Assembly (NCBI RefSeq): GCF_002927275.1
Contig: NZ_PRKW01000001.1
Location: 434,001 to 498,000, forward strand
Direction of reading: 5' to 3'
From: Arthrobacter pityocampae
GTDB taxonomy: Bacteria; Actinomycetota; Actinomycetes; Actinomycetales; Micrococcaceae
Length of the DNA stretch: 64,000 nt
Numbering within the stretch: position 1 is the first letter of the stretch; the number at the start of each line of letters is the position of its first letter. Shown one piece after another: positions 45,809 through 55,478 of this stretch. A program made the translations under genes and the position numbers. The notes below the pieces were generated by a model, which had not been told where the DNA came from, did not search any database, and saw nothing but the letters and a program-made list of their open reading frames with translations.

Positions 45809-46468
45809 TCAGACGTCGACGCCCTCGCGGACCGCGAGGTGCCGGAAGGTCGTCCCGTACTTCGCGCCCAGGCGCGTGAGATGGCCCTCGACGATGCCGA
45901 GCCCGGCGTCGTTGAGGAGGGCGTCGTGGATCTGGAATGCCCGGGGGGCCCGGACCGACACCGTGAAGTCCACGACCTCCCCCAGCTTCGACCACGGCGC
46001 GTGCACCGGGACCAGCAGCGTGCCCACCTCGATGCCGTCCGGCACGATGAGCGAATCACCCGGGTGATAGACGGATTCCTCGACGAGGTAGCCCACGTTG
46101 GTGATCACCGGGATCAAAGGGTGGATCAGCGCGTGCTGTCCGCCGAAGGTCCGCACCCGGAACCCGGCGGCCGTGAAGTCCTCGCCGCCGGACACGGAGT
46201 GGACGCGGTCCCCCGCGGCGTCACCCAGAGCCGCTGCGACGGTGTCGGCCACTCCTTGGGGCGCCCACAGGGCAAGCGCGGGGTCCGCCGCGAGTACGGC
46301 GACCACGCGGTCGACGGCGATGTGGTCGGGGTGCTCGTGCGTGACGAGCACGGCGGCCGCTCCTTCGAGCGATTCCTCGACCTCGGAGAAGGACCCGGGA
46401 TCGAGCACGAGCACGGAGCCCTCCTGCTCGAGCCTCACGCACGAATGGGAGTACTTGGTCAGCAGCAT
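45809..46468 (-). CDS. metallo-beta-lactamase fold hydrolase
   Basis: A 219-residue MBL-fold protein of the UlaG/YcfE-like small class. Start MLLTKYSHSCVRLEQEGSVLVLDPG; metal motif THEHPDHI (residues 43-50, HxHxDH); later metal-ligand strands in TFGGQHALIH and YHPGDSLIVP. Probably a hydrolase with one or two metal ions; substrate unknown. The ATG sits six bases after TAGTCT with no ribosome site, again a leaderless pattern. Divergent from the Zur-like gene. Confidence 0.88.
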   Translation of the reverse strand: MLLTKYSHSCVRLEQEGSVLVLDPGSFSEVEESLEGAAAVLVTHEHPDHIAVDRVVAVLAADPALALWAPQGVADTVAAALGDAAGDRVHSVSGGEDFTAAGFRVRTFGGQHALIHPLIPVITNVGYLVEESVYHPGDSLIVPDGIEVGTLLVPVHAPWSKLGEVVDFTVSVRAPRAFQIHDALLNDAGLGIVEGHLTRLGAKYGTTFRHLAVREGVDV

Positions 46469-46474
46469 CGCCCC

Positions 46475-46500
46475 AGACTACCGCCGTGGGCGCTGATAAT
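46475..46500. promoter_or_regulatory. divergent promoters between MBL-fold and zur genes
   Basis: On the minus strand TAGTCT (46480-46475) is six bases from the MBL-fold ATG. On the plus strand GATAAT (46495-46500) is a good -10 for the Fur-family gene, giving a leader of about 40 bases with a GGAAGGGTAGG ribosome site. The two -10 boxes are only 14 bases apart, so polymerases would compete. Confidence 0.45.
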
Positions 46501-46546
46501 CTGGATGCTGAACCCCGGGCACGCACGCCCGCAGGAAGGGTAGGAC

Positions 46547-47014
46547 ATGACGCCTGAGGCGACCTCCGAGGCAGGAACGATGACGGGTACGGCTGCACCC
46601 ACCCGCAAGGGATCCGAGCAGCGCGTCACGCGGCAGCGCCGCGCGGTGAGCGCCGCCCTCGACGCCCTCGACGACTTCGTGAGCACGCAGGAACTCCATC
46701 GCGTGCTCCACCAGCGCGGGGAATCGGTCTCCCTCGCCACGGCCTACCGCATCCTCCAGTCGATGGCCGACGACGGCCTCGTGGATGTCCTGCGGAACGG
46801 GGACAACGAAGCGGTCTACCGTCGCTGCGCCGTCGAGCACCACCACCATCACCTGCTCTGCAGGAACTGCGGACGCGCCGTGGAGATCGAGGCGCCCGCC
46901 GTCGAGCAGTGGGCAGCCCGCATCGCGGCCGAGCACGGCTTCTCCGACGCGGCCCATACCGTCGAGATCCACGGCCTGTGTCCGGACTGCACGGCGGCCG
47001 CGGACCGGGTCTGA
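46547..47014 (+). CDS. zur: Fur family regulator, probably zinc-responsive Zur
   Basis: A 155-residue Fur-family repressor. Winged helix about 25-90 (RVTRQRRAVSAALDALDDFV, SLATAYRILQSMADDGLVDV). The regulatory part has a His-rich stretch VEHHHHH and two CxxC pairs (CRNC at 105-108 and CPDC near the end) for structural zinc. With metal bound it would repress zinc-uptake genes. A znuACB cluster follows 1.2 kb downstream and has a Fur/Zur-like box, so Zur is preferred over Fur. ATG with a GGAAGGGTAGGAC leader; Met12 is a second possible start. Confidence 0.85.
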   Translation: MTPEATSEAGTMTGTAAPTRKGSEQRVTRQRRAVSAALDALDDFVSTQELHRVLHQRGESVSLATAYRILQSMADDGLVDVLRNGDNEAVYRRCAVEHHHHHLLCRNCGRAVEIEAPAVEQWAARIAAEHGFSDAAHTVEIHGLCPDCTAAADRV

Positions 47015-47095
47015 GGCCGTGCCGTACGCACCGGAGTCGTTCCCGCCCCCACCAGGGGTACCGATGATGTCGGCGTGGTCCATTAGGCTCGTTCC

Positions 47096-47608
47096 GTGAC
47101 CTCCCGTGACCGCTCCGCCCACGCCGCGGACCCCGTCCAGGACCTCGTAGACGCTGTGCGCCTCTACCGGGACGCCGAGAGCTCCATGCGCAGCCAGAGC
47201 CGGGACTCCATGCACCTCGGCAGGACCGACATGACGGCGCTGCGCGTCATGCTGCGGGCGGGCCAGGCCGGGCGCCCGCTCAGTGCTGCAGCCCTCTCCC
47301 GTGAACTCGGGATCTCCACGGCAGCCACGACGGTGCTGGTCGACCGCCTCGAGCAGAGCGGCCACGCCGAACGACGCCGGAGTGCTACGGACGGGCGGGT
47401 GATCGAGGTCTGGCCGACCGCGGCGACCGAACGCGAGGTGCGCGCGACGATGGGCACGATGCACGAACGGATGATGCAGATCGCCTCCGCGCTCCCGCCC
47501 GAGGACAGCCGGACCATCCACCGCTTCCTCGTCGCCCTCGGACGGGCGATGACGGAGCTGGACTTCCCTGCGACCGGAACCGCCGGGACCGTGACGCCTT
47601 CCCCCTGA
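47096..47608 (+). CDS. MarR family transcriptional regulator 1
   Basis: A 170-residue MarR-type winged-helix regulator: dimer helix (LVDAVRLYRDAESSMRSQ), recognition helix region LSRELGISTAATTVLVDRL, wing ERRRSATDGRVIEV and C-terminal dimer helices. It is clearly paralogous to the next gene (ELGISTAATTVLVDRLEQSG against ALGISSASTTLVIDRLEKAG). The GTG start lies six bases after TAGGCT (47084-47089) and lacks a ribosome site, so it is probably leaderless. Ligand and targets unknown. Confidence 0.87.
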   Translation: MTSRDRSAHAADPVQDLVDAVRLYRDAESSMRSQSRDSMHLGRTDMTALRVMLRAGQAGRPLSAAALSRELGISTAATTVLVDRLEQSGHAERRRSATDGRVIEVWPTAATEREVRATMGTMHERMMQIASALPPEDSRTIHRFLVALGRAMTELDFPATGTAGTVTPSP

Positions 47609-47656
47609 GCGGGGCCCGGGTTCGGCGGTCGGACAAGTACCTAGGGAGCTTGACTA

Positions 47657-47672
47657 CTAGATGGTCTAGGAT
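47657..47672 (+). promoter_or_regulatory. palindromic operator over the -10 of the second MarR gene
   Basis: CTAGATGGTCTAG (47657-47669) is a perfect 5-base inverted repeat around TGG. Its right arm overlaps the -10 hexamer TAGGAT (47667-47672), which ends six bases before the ATG. This is the layout expected for autorepression by a MarR protein. TTGACT at 47650 is too close to act as the -35 of this -10. Confidence 0.65.
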
Positions 47673-47678
47673 AAAGCC

Positions 47679-48218
47679 ATGAATCCTACGGACGCGCGGC
47701 AGGGAGCGGGCTACTGGTATCCCCCGTCCGGCGAGGAAGGTACCCCTCAGGCTGCGACCGGCGTCGACGTCCTCAACGCCCTGCGGGCCTACCGGACCGT
47801 GGAGAGCGGCCTCCGCCGGGAGCTCAGCCAGCGACTCAGCATCAACGAGACGGATCTGGCGGCCCTACGCTACCTCCTGGGCGTGTGGCAGAAGGACGAG
47901 GGGGCCAGCCCCAAGGAGCTCGCCGTCGCCCTCGGGATCTCCAGTGCGTCGACCACGCTCGTCATCGACCGGCTCGAGAAGGCCGGCTTCATCCGGCGCC
48001 GCAGGCACCCCGTCGACCGGCGCGCCGTGATCCTGGATCCCGGGGACAGGGCCACCGGCGAGTTCCGGTCCGCCTTCGACATCGAGGAGCGCGGCGTCCT
48101 CGCCGCCGCCGACGGCCTCACGGGCGAGGAGACCGAGACGGTCACCCGCTTCCTGCGCAGCATGGGACAGGCGATCGCCGACGCCGTGCGCCCGCCGGAC
48201 ACGGACACCCGCGCCTAG
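47679..48218 (+). CDS. MarR family transcriptional regulator 2
   Basis: A 179-residue MarR protein, paralogue of the preceding gene. Helices VDVLNALRAYRTVESGLRRE, reader helix LGISSASTTLVIDRLEKAGF, wing RRRRHPVDRRAVIL, and C-terminal dimerisation helix. The first ~28 residues form a Gly/Pro-rich extension. The ATG is six bases after a TAGGAT that overlaps a palindrome, so the gene is likely leaderless and autoregulated. It converges on znuB with only six bases between stops; a zinc link is not evident. Confidence 0.88.
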   Translation: MNPTDARQGAGYWYPPSGEEGTPQAATGVDVLNALRAYRTVESGLRRELSQRLSINETDLAALRYLLGVWQKDEGASPKELAVALGISSASTTLVIDRLEKAGFIRRRRHPVDRRAVILDPGDRATGEFRSAFDIEERGVLAAADGLTGEETETVTRFLRSMGQAIADAVRPPDTDTRA

Positions 48219-48224
48219 GCCCTC

Positions 48225-49118
48225 CTACCGCAGCGAGGTGACGGCGGCAACTGCCGGCTCCGCCGGGCGGGATCTGCGCACCGAGCGGCGGGACCCGACC
48301 ATGCGGCATACGAGGTAGATGGCGAACGAGATCGTCGTGACGTAGGGGCTGATCGGGATGCGGCCGCCCAGCGCCAGCAGGATGCCTCCCACCACCGACG
48401 TGCACGCGAACACCACGCTGAGCAGGACGACGACGCCCGGCGCCGACGAAACCCTCAGCGCGGCCGCCGCCGGGGTGATCAGCAGCGCGAGGACCAGCAG
48501 GGCCCCCACCACCTGGATGGACAGGGCCACCGAGACCCCCAGCAGCACCATGAACAGGATCGAGAGGCCGCGCACCGGCACGCCACGGGCCTCCGCGAGA
48601 TCCGGGTCGGCGCTCGCGAAGGTGAGCGGACGCCAGATGGCCGCCAGGGCGAGCATGACGACGACCGCGCACCCGACGAGCAGGTTCAGCTGCACGTCGT
48701 CGACCGAGACGATCTGCCCGGTCAGGAGGCCGAACTTGTTCGCGGCACGCCCCTCGTAGAGGGCGAGGAACAGGATGCCGAGGCCGAGCCCGAAGGGCAT
48801 CACGACGCCGATGATCGAGTTCCGGTCGCGGGCGCGGATGCCCATGAAGCCGAGGACGAGCGCGGCGAGGACGGAGCCGACGAGCGAACCGGCCACGACG
48901 TTGGCCCCGACGAGCAGGGCGAACGCGGCTCCGGCGAAGGAGAGCTCCGCGATGCCGTGCACCGCGAACGCGAGGTCGCGCATCATGACGAAGATGCCGA
49001 TGAGTCCACCGAGGAGTCCGAGTACCGCCCCCGCGATGAGCGAGTTCCGAACCAGCGGCAGCAGCTGGGCGTAGTTGTCGAACGTGAAGAGGGCGTCGAC
49101 GATGTCCTGGAGGTCCAT
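48225..49118 (-). CDS. znuB: zinc/manganese ABC transporter permease
   Basis: A 297-residue ABC-3 family permease with about eight membrane helices. Family landmarks: RNSLIAGAVLGLLGGLIGIF, the SFAGAAFALLVG helix, and SIQVVGALLVLALLITPAAAAL in the cytoplasmic coupling region. It is the membrane channel for metal delivered by ZnuA. The ATG is three bases after the znuC stop. The C-terminal 25 residues are Arg/Ala-rich. Last gene of znuA-znuC-znuB. Confidence 0.92.
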   Translation of the reverse strand: MDLQDIVDALFTFDNYAQLLPLVRNSLIAGAVLGLLGGLIGIFVMMRDLAFAVHGIAELSFAGAAFALLVGANVVAGSLVGSVLAALVLGFMGIRARDRNSIIGVVMPFGLGLGILFLALYEGRAANKFGLLTGQIVSVDDVQLNLLVGCAVVVMLALAAIWRPLTFASADPDLAEARGVPVRGLSILFMVLLGVSVALSIQVVGALLVLALLITPAAAALRVSSAPGVVVLLSVVFACTSVVGGILLALGGRIPISPYVTTISFAIYLVCRMVGSRRSVRRSRPAEPAVAAVTSLR

Positions 49119-49121
49119 GGC

Positions 49122-49961
49122 CTAGGCGCTCTCGTGGTGGTGGGTGGTGGCGTCCGGCAGGCCGACGACGACGATCCTCCCGTTGCTGTGCAGCACCTCG
49201 ACGGGACTGCCGTACAGCTCGGAGAGCACCTCGCTCGTCATGACCTCGGCGGGGCTGCCCACACGGAACTTGCCGTCCGCGAGGTACAGCACGCGGTCCA
49301 CGTAGTCGATGACGGGGTTGATCTCATGGGTCACGAAGACCACGGCGCTGTTCCGCTCGTGGCACTGCCGGTTGATGAGCGAGCTCACCGCCTGCTGGTG
49401 GTTCAGGTCCAGCGAGAGCAGGGGCTCGTCGCACAGGAGGACGGCCGGGTCCGTGGCGAGGGCCTGCGCGGCCCGCAGCCGCTGCTGCTCGCCGCCGGAG
49501 AGAAGGCCGACGGGCGCGTCCGCATAGGAGTCCGCGCCGACGTCGCGCAGGAGCCGGTCCACGTGCCCGCGGTACCCACGGTCCCGGAGGCGCAGCCCCC
49601 AGCGGTGGCCGTCCACCCCGAGACCCACGAGGTCGCGGGCCCGCAGCGGGGTCTCGGGGGGAAAGGATTTCTGCTGGGGGATGTAGCCGAGCGCCCGGCT
49701 CCCCCGCGTGACCGGGCCGCCGTCGATCGTCGCGGTGCCGGCGTCGAGGGGCTGCAGCCCCAGCAGGACCTTCAGGAAACTCGTCTTGCCGGAGCCGTTG
49801 GGGCCGAGGACGGCGAAGAACTCGCCGGGCAGGATGTCGAGGTCCAGCCCCTCCCACAGGGTCCGGCCGCCGAAGGACAGCGCTGCGTCGCGCAGGCTGA
49901 TCGCCGGTCGCACGTCGGTCCCCCGGGGGGAGGACGACGGCCGGGGAACGGTGGAGGTCAT
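49122..49961 (-). CDS. znuC: zinc/manganese ABC transporter ATPase
   Basis: A 279-residue ATPase of the metal-uptake ABC class. Walker A GPNGSGKTS (near residue 54), Q-loop GYIPQQKSF, signature LLSGGEQQR, Walker B AVLLCDEPLLSLD, H-loop VTHEINPV. Note Leu-Leu-Ser instead of Thr-Xaa-Gly after the Walker B Glu-Pro. The C-terminus ends in a short His stretch (ATTHHHESA). The gap to znuA is 77 bases, with znuB following three bases after the stop. Confidence 0.93.
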   Translation of the reverse strand: MTSTVPRPSSSPRGTDVRPAISLRDAALSFGGRTLWEGLDLDILPGEFFAVLGPNGSGKTSFLKVLLGLQPLDAGTATIDGGPVTRGSRALGYIPQQKSFPPETPLRARDLVGLGVDGHRWGLRLRDRGYRGHVDRLLRDVGADSYADAPVGLLSGGEQQRLRAAQALATDPAVLLCDEPLLSLDLNHQQAVSSLINRQCHERNSAVVFVTHEINPVIDYVDRVLYLADGKFRVGSPAEVMTSEVLSELYGSPVEVLHSNGRIVVVGLPDATTHHHESA

Positions 49962-50038
49962 GCGGGGCGGCTTCCAGTCTGTCGTGGTGCGGGGGCTCCG
50001 GCGGCTCAGGTGTGGAGCGGGAGCGCTGCCGGGGATCC

Positions 50039-51031
50039 TCAGGATCCGAGGGCGGCGTCGATGCTGTCGGTGTTGCCCGTCATCCAGGACACGTAGTCCT
50101 CGCCGTCGGGCAGGGTCTCCGTGAACTCGACGACGGGCAGGCCCGCCTCGTCGGCGACGGAACGGACGGCTTCCGTCTGCGCCCCCTCGGTCTGGCCATT
50201 GTAGGCAAGGAACGCGAGGCCGCCACCCTCGACGAGGGTCTTCATCTCGTCCAGTGCCGCGACGGGGACGTCCGACTCCTCCTCGATCGCCTCCGTGAAC
50301 GCCTCCGGCGTCACGTCCTCGAGACCGGCCGCCTCCAGCAGGTACGCGGGGACGGGCTCGGTCACCGCGACCTCGACGTCCCGGCCCTCGTTCTCCGATG
50401 CCAGCGCGGCCAGCCGCTCCTGGAGGGGCCGCAGCTCCTCGACGAAGGCCTCGGCGCGCTGGCGGTAGGCGTCGGCGTTGGGCTCGTCGAGGCGGGCCAG
50501 CTCGTCCGCGATCGCCGTGGCGAGCGTGGCCATCGCGGGGAGGTCGTACCAGACGTGCTCGTTGAAGGACCCGTGCCCGTGGCCCTCCCCTGCATGCTCC
50601 TCACCCTCGTGGTCCTCGCCGGCAGGCTCCTCGTCGGCATGCTCCTCGAGGCCGGACAGCTCGACGGCGTTGAGCACCGTCTCCACGCCGGTCTCGTCCG
50701 CGAGGCGCCCGAGGAAGGCGTCGTACCCCCCACCGTTCTCGATGACGAGGCCCGCCTCCGAGACGGCCAGCTTGTCCTGCACCGTGGGCTCGTACGAGTG
50801 GGGATCCTGGCTCAGGCTGCTGACGATCGACGTGACCTCGACGTCGTCGCCGCCCACGGCGGCGGCGATGTCGCCGTACACGTTCGTCGCGGTGACGACC
50901 GTGATCGCCGCATCGCCCGCGGCACCCGCCTGCCCGTCGGCCGCGCCCGACCCGCCGTCCCCGCAGGCGGAGAGGCCGAGGGCCGAGACCGCCACCAGGG
51001 CGGGAAGAGCGAGACGGCGGGAGACAGACAT
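50039..51031 (-). CDS. znuA: zinc-binding lipoprotein of ABC transporter
   Basis: A 330-residue cluster A-I substrate-binding protein. Lipobox LSACG with Cys23. Metal ligands: QDPHSYEPT (first His), a His/Glu/Asp-rich loop at about 130-155 (EEHADEEPAGEDHEGEEH, then GHGHG), NEHVWYDLPA, and a C-terminal Asp in EDYVSWM. The mobile His-rich loop is typical of zinc rather than manganese binders. Signal-anchored outside the membrane, it hands metal to ZnuB. The upstream region has a Fur/Zur-like box across the transcription start. Confidence 0.92.
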   Translation of the reverse strand: MSVSRRLALPALVAVSALGLSACGDGGSGAADGQAGAAGDAAITVVTATNVYGDIAAAVGGDDVEVTSIVSSLSQDPHSYEPTVQDKLAVSEAGLVIENGGGYDAFLGRLADETGVETVLNAVELSGLEEHADEEPAGEDHEGEEHAGEGHGHGSFNEHVWYDLPAMATLATAIADELARLDEPNADAYRQRAEAFVEELRPLQERLAALASENEGRDVEVAVTEPVPAYLLEAAGLEDVTPEAFTEAIEEESDVPVAALDEMKTLVEGGGLAFLAYNGQTEGAQTEAVRSVADEAGLPVVEFTETLPDGEDYVSWMTGNTDSIDAALGS

Positions 51032-51052
51032 CGGGGAACCTCGATCGACTAA

Positions 51053-51070
51053 TGAGAATTGTTCAGGTTA
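51053..51070 (-). promoter_or_regulatory. znu promoter with Zur-like box
   Basis: On the minus strand a -10-like TAACCT (51070-51065) runs into TGAACAATTCTCA (51065-51053), an imperfect palindrome with TGA...TCA ends and an AATT centre, as in actinobacterial Fur/Zur boxes. It lies over the likely transcription start, about 20-35 bases before the znuA ATG. Confidence 0.5.
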
Positions 51071-51124
51071 GCGCTTCGAGCATAGCTCAAACGCGAACCG
51101 TTCGCAGTTCTCGGGTGCCGCCGG

Positions 51125-52213
51125 TCAGGCCACCGGCGCGTCAGGGCCGCCGATGCCCTCGCCGGACCTGCGCGCACCCTGGTTCTGGGTGGCGTCGCGG
51201 ATCTCGCCGATCAGCTGCTCGATCACGTCCTCGAGGAAGAGCACGCCGCGCGTCGTGCCGTCGGGCCCGAGCACGCGCGCCAGGTGCGAGCCGGTCCGCT
51301 GCATGACCGTCAGGGCGTCCTCGATCTCGTCGTGCAGGGACAGGTTGGCCAGCGTGCGGACCTTGTTCTCCGTGATGGGCCGGCGGTACATGGCCTGCGG
51401 CATCGACATGATGTCCTTCAGGTGCATGTACCCGGTGAGGTTGTCGTGCTCGTCCACCATCACGAACCGGGAGAACCCGGTCCGGCCGACGGCGCGCTCG
51501 AAGTCTTCCGGTGTGGCGTCGGTGCGGACGGTGACGAGCTCACCCAGCGGCACCATCGACGTCTCGGCCGTCTGGCCGGAGAACTCCAGGGCGCCGGTGA
51601 TGAGCCCCGACTCGTCGTCCACGAGCCCGCTCTTGGTCGACTCCTCGACGATGGACTGCACCTCCTCCAGCGTGTAGGTGGAGGACACCTCGTCCTTCGG
51701 CTCCACCCGGAGGGCGCGGAGGATGTGGTTCGCGGCCCAGTTCAGCGAGGAGATCACCGGGTTGACGATCCGGGCGATCATCACCAGGGGCGGCGCCAGG
51801 AGGAGCGCGGCCTTGTCGGCGACGGAGACCGAGATGTTCTTCGGCACCATCTCGCCGAATGTCACGTGGAGAAAGGTGACCAGGATCAGGGCGATCGCGA
51901 AGGCCAGACCGCCGGCGAGGCCCTCGGGGATCCCGACGGCCTCCAGCGGCACCACGAGAAGGTGGTGGATCGCGGGCTCGGCGACCTGCAGGATCAGGAG
52001 CGAGCAGACGGTGATGCCCAGCTGCGCGCACGCGAGCATGAGGGAGACGTGCTCCATGGCCCAGATGGTGGTCCTGGCACGCTTCGACCCCGTTTCCGCC
52101 AGGGGTTCGATCTGGCTGCGGCGCGCCGACATGATGGCGAATTCCGCGCCGACGAAGAAGGCGTTGCCGGCCAGGAGGATGACGAGCCAGAGGATTCCTG
52201 CCCAGTCGCTCAT
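51125..52213 (-). CDS. CNNM/CorC-type membrane protein with CBS domains (second of pair)
   Basis: A 362-residue protein. DUF21/CNNM transmembrane domain (1-180: LLAGNAFFVGAEFAIMSARRS, SLMLACAQLGITVCSLLI, FGEMVPKNISVS) followed by a CBS pair (about 205-335: MVPLGELVTVRTDATPEDFE, GYMHLKDIM, GVLFLEDVIEQLIGEI). It lacks the C-terminal CorC_HlyC domain that its neighbour has. CNNM proteins are linked to magnesium or cobalt efflux. The ATG overlaps the upstream stop (ATGA), so both are made from one mRNA, probably as a hetero-oligomer. Confidence 0.9.
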   Translation of the reverse strand: MSDWAGILWLVILLAGNAFFVGAEFAIMSARRSQIEPLAETGSKRARTTIWAMEHVSLMLACAQLGITVCSLLILQVAEPAIHHLLVVPLEAVGIPEGLAGGLAFAIALILVTFLHVTFGEMVPKNISVSVADKAALLLAPPLVMIARIVNPVISSLNWAANHILRALRVEPKDEVSSTYTLEEVQSIVEESTKSGLVDDESGLITGALEFSGQTAETSMVPLGELVTVRTDATPEDFERAVGRTGFSRFVMVDEHDNLTGYMHLKDIMSMPQAMYRRPITENKVRTLANLSLHDEIEDALTVMQRTGSHLARVLGPDGTTRGVLFLEDVIEQLIGEIRDATQNQGARRSGEGIGGPDAPVA

Positions 52214-53646
52214 CGGGGGTCCTTTCGGTGGGCCGTGCTGCCGGCGAAGACGGGCCCGGGAGTCTGCTCGACCTTCGGTGATCCCTGGGGCACCGCCTGG
52301 TGCTCGGGGACGACGGCGCTCTCGGCGTCGTGCCCCTGCTCGGCGTCGGGGGTGGGTGCCGGGCGGAACTGCAGGCGGTCGATGCGCCGTCCGTCCATGC
52401 GCTCCACGGTGAGCGTGCCCGCGGGGACCTCGACGGCGTCCCCGGGGGCGGCGACCCGCCCGAGTTCGGCCATGATGAACCCGGCGACGGTCTCGTAGCC
52501 GGCTTCGTCCGGCACCACGAGGCCGGGTATCTGCAGGGTGACCTCGTCGGGGCGCATCAGGCCGGGGAAGAACCAGTCCCCCGCGGCGCTCTGCAGCACC
52601 CCCAGTTTCAGCTTGTCGTGTTCGTCGGCGACCTCGCCGACGATCTCCTCGACCAGGTCCTCGAGCGTGGCGACGCCGGCGGTGCCGCCGTACTCGTCGA
52701 GCACCACGGCCAGCTGGAGGTTCGCCTCACGCAGTTCGCTGAGGAGCGAATCGAGGTGCACCGTCTCGGGGACGCGCAGGACGTCGGTCATGATGGTGCC
52801 GGCGGGAAGCTCCGCGCGCTTGTGGCGCGGGACCGCGACGGCCTTCTTGACGTGCACCACGCCCCGGATGTCGTCCGCGGAGTCGCCGATCAGCGGGAAC
52901 CGGGAGAACCCGGTGCGGCGCGCGGCCTCGACGACGTCGGCCACGGTCTGGTCCGAGTCGATCACCTCCATCCGGATGCGCGGGGTCATGACGTCCGCCG
53001 CCGTCCGCTCGGAGAAGCTGAAGGTGCGCGCCAGGAAGTTGGCAGTGCCCTGGTCGAGCGTGCCCATCTCGGCGGAGCGGCGCACGAGCGAGGAGAGCTC
53101 CGACGGCGTCCGTGCACCGGAGATCTCCTCCTTGGCCTCGAGCCCGAAGATGTTGAGGATGCGGTTGGAGAACCCGTTGAGGACGAGGATGGCCGGCTTG
53201 AAGACGGCCGTGAACATGAGCTGCGGGCGGGCCAGGGCCCTGCCCACCCGGAAGGGCAGCGCGATGGAGAGGTTCTTGGGGACCAGTTCGCCGATGAGCA
53301 TGGACAGCAGGGTGGCGAGGATCATCGCGAGGACGAGCGAGGCGGAGGCGACCAGCGCTTCCGAGAGGCCGAGCGCCGTGAGCGGCGTCTCGAGGAGCTT
53401 GCCCACGGAGGGCTCCATGACGTAGCCGGTCAGCAGCGTGGTGAGCGTGATGCCCAGCTGGCAGCTGGAGAGTTGCGTCGAGAGGGACTTCAGGCAGCGC
53501 AGCAGGGGCACGGCTTTCGTGTCCCCCTCGTCCACCGCCCGCTGGACGTAGGTCTGGTCGAGGGCCACGAGGGCGAATTCGACGGCCACGAAGAAGCCCG
53601 TGCCCAGCACGAGGAGCAGGCCGGCAGCCAGGTAGATCCATTCCAC
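52210..53646 (-). CDS. CNNM/CorC-type membrane protein with CBS and CorC_HlyC domains (first of pair)
   Basis: A 478-residue paralogue with all three domains: DUF21 (LVLGTGFFVAVEFALVALDQT, SSCQLGITLTTLLTGY, IGELVPKNLSIALP), a CBS pair (VMTPRIRMEVIDSDQTVADV; GTAGVATLEDLVEEIVGEV) and a CorC_HlyC domain at about 365-445 (DWFFPGLMRPDEVTLQIPGL, RMDGRRIDRLQF). The C-terminus is a disordered Pro/Glu-rich tail. GTG start; AGGAGG lies about ten bases upstream, inside the end of the short frame at 53649-53849. A role in divalent-cation export is inferred from the family. Confidence 0.9.
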   Translation of the reverse strand: MEWIYLAAGLLLVLGTGFFVAVEFALVALDQTYVQRAVDEGDTKAVPLLRCLKSLSTQLSSCQLGITLTTLLTGYVMEPSVGKLLETPLTALGLSEALVASASLVLAMILATLLSMLIGELVPKNLSIALPFRVGRALARPQLMFTAVFKPAILVLNGFSNRILNIFGLEAKEEISGARTPSELSSLVRRSAEMGTLDQGTANFLARTFSFSERTAADVMTPRIRMEVIDSDQTVADVVEAARRTGFSRFPLIGDSADDIRGVVHVKKAVAVPRHKRAELPAGTIMTDVLRVPETVHLDSLLSELREANLQLAVVLDEYGGTAGVATLEDLVEEIVGEVADEHDKLKLGVLQSAAGDWFFPGLMRPDEVTLQIPGLVVPDEAGYETVAGFIMAELGRVAAPGDAVEVPAGTLTVERMDGRRIDRLQFRPAPTPDAEQGHDAESAVVPEHQAVPQGSPKVEQTPGPVFAGSTAHRKDPR

Positions 53647-53648
53647 CG

Positions 53649-53849
53649 CTACTTCCCCTCCTCGATCAGGTCGGGGCGGGAGAGCAGCGGCCCGGGTTTG
53701 AGGGGGTCCGCGACGTCCGTCGGGGCAGGCAGGGCGCCGCCGTGGTCGGTATCGGCGTCCACCGTGCGTCCGGCATCGGGTCCGGGCAGCGGATGGGCAA
53801 GAGGGGAGGGTGCGCCGGCGTCGAGCCGGCCCCTGGAAGGACTGTCCAT
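53649..53849 (-). CDS. short reading frame upstream of CNNM pair
   Basis: A 66-codon frame ending in SRPDLIEEGK, whose last codons contain the ribosome site of the CNNM gene three bases away. Its ATG lies ten bases after a -10-like TAAACT (53865-53860), so transcription would begin only a few bases before it. The product is rich in Pro, Asp, Gly and Ala and probably disordered. It may be a small protein or a leader that couples translation; no family recognised. Confidence 0.4.
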   Translation of the reverse strand: MDSPSRGRLDAGAPSPLAHPLPGPDAGRTVDADTDHGGALPAPTDVADPLKPGPLLSRPDLIEEGK

Positions 53850-53944
53850 AAGACTTCCAAGTTTACGGGCAGGGCTCCCGCCCGGCGGACGGCGCGGTCG
53901 GGGGTATCCCGGATTCTTCGCTCACAGCGCAACGGCCCGGACCG

Positions 53945-53968
53945 GCTCCGGCGCCTCGGCGCCGGAGC
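53945..53968 (-). terminator. stem-loop after guaB1
   Basis: A perfect 10-base GC-rich stem, GCTCCGGCGC with its reverse complement, and a 4-base loop lie seven bases after the guaB1 stop. There is no T-run, so it may act with Rho or as a 3'-end stabiliser. Confidence 0.5.
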
Positions 53969-53974
53969 ATGCCC

Positions 53975-55456
<1,482 letters not shown>

Positions 55457-55478
55457 CTAATGCGTCCGGCACGGCTGA

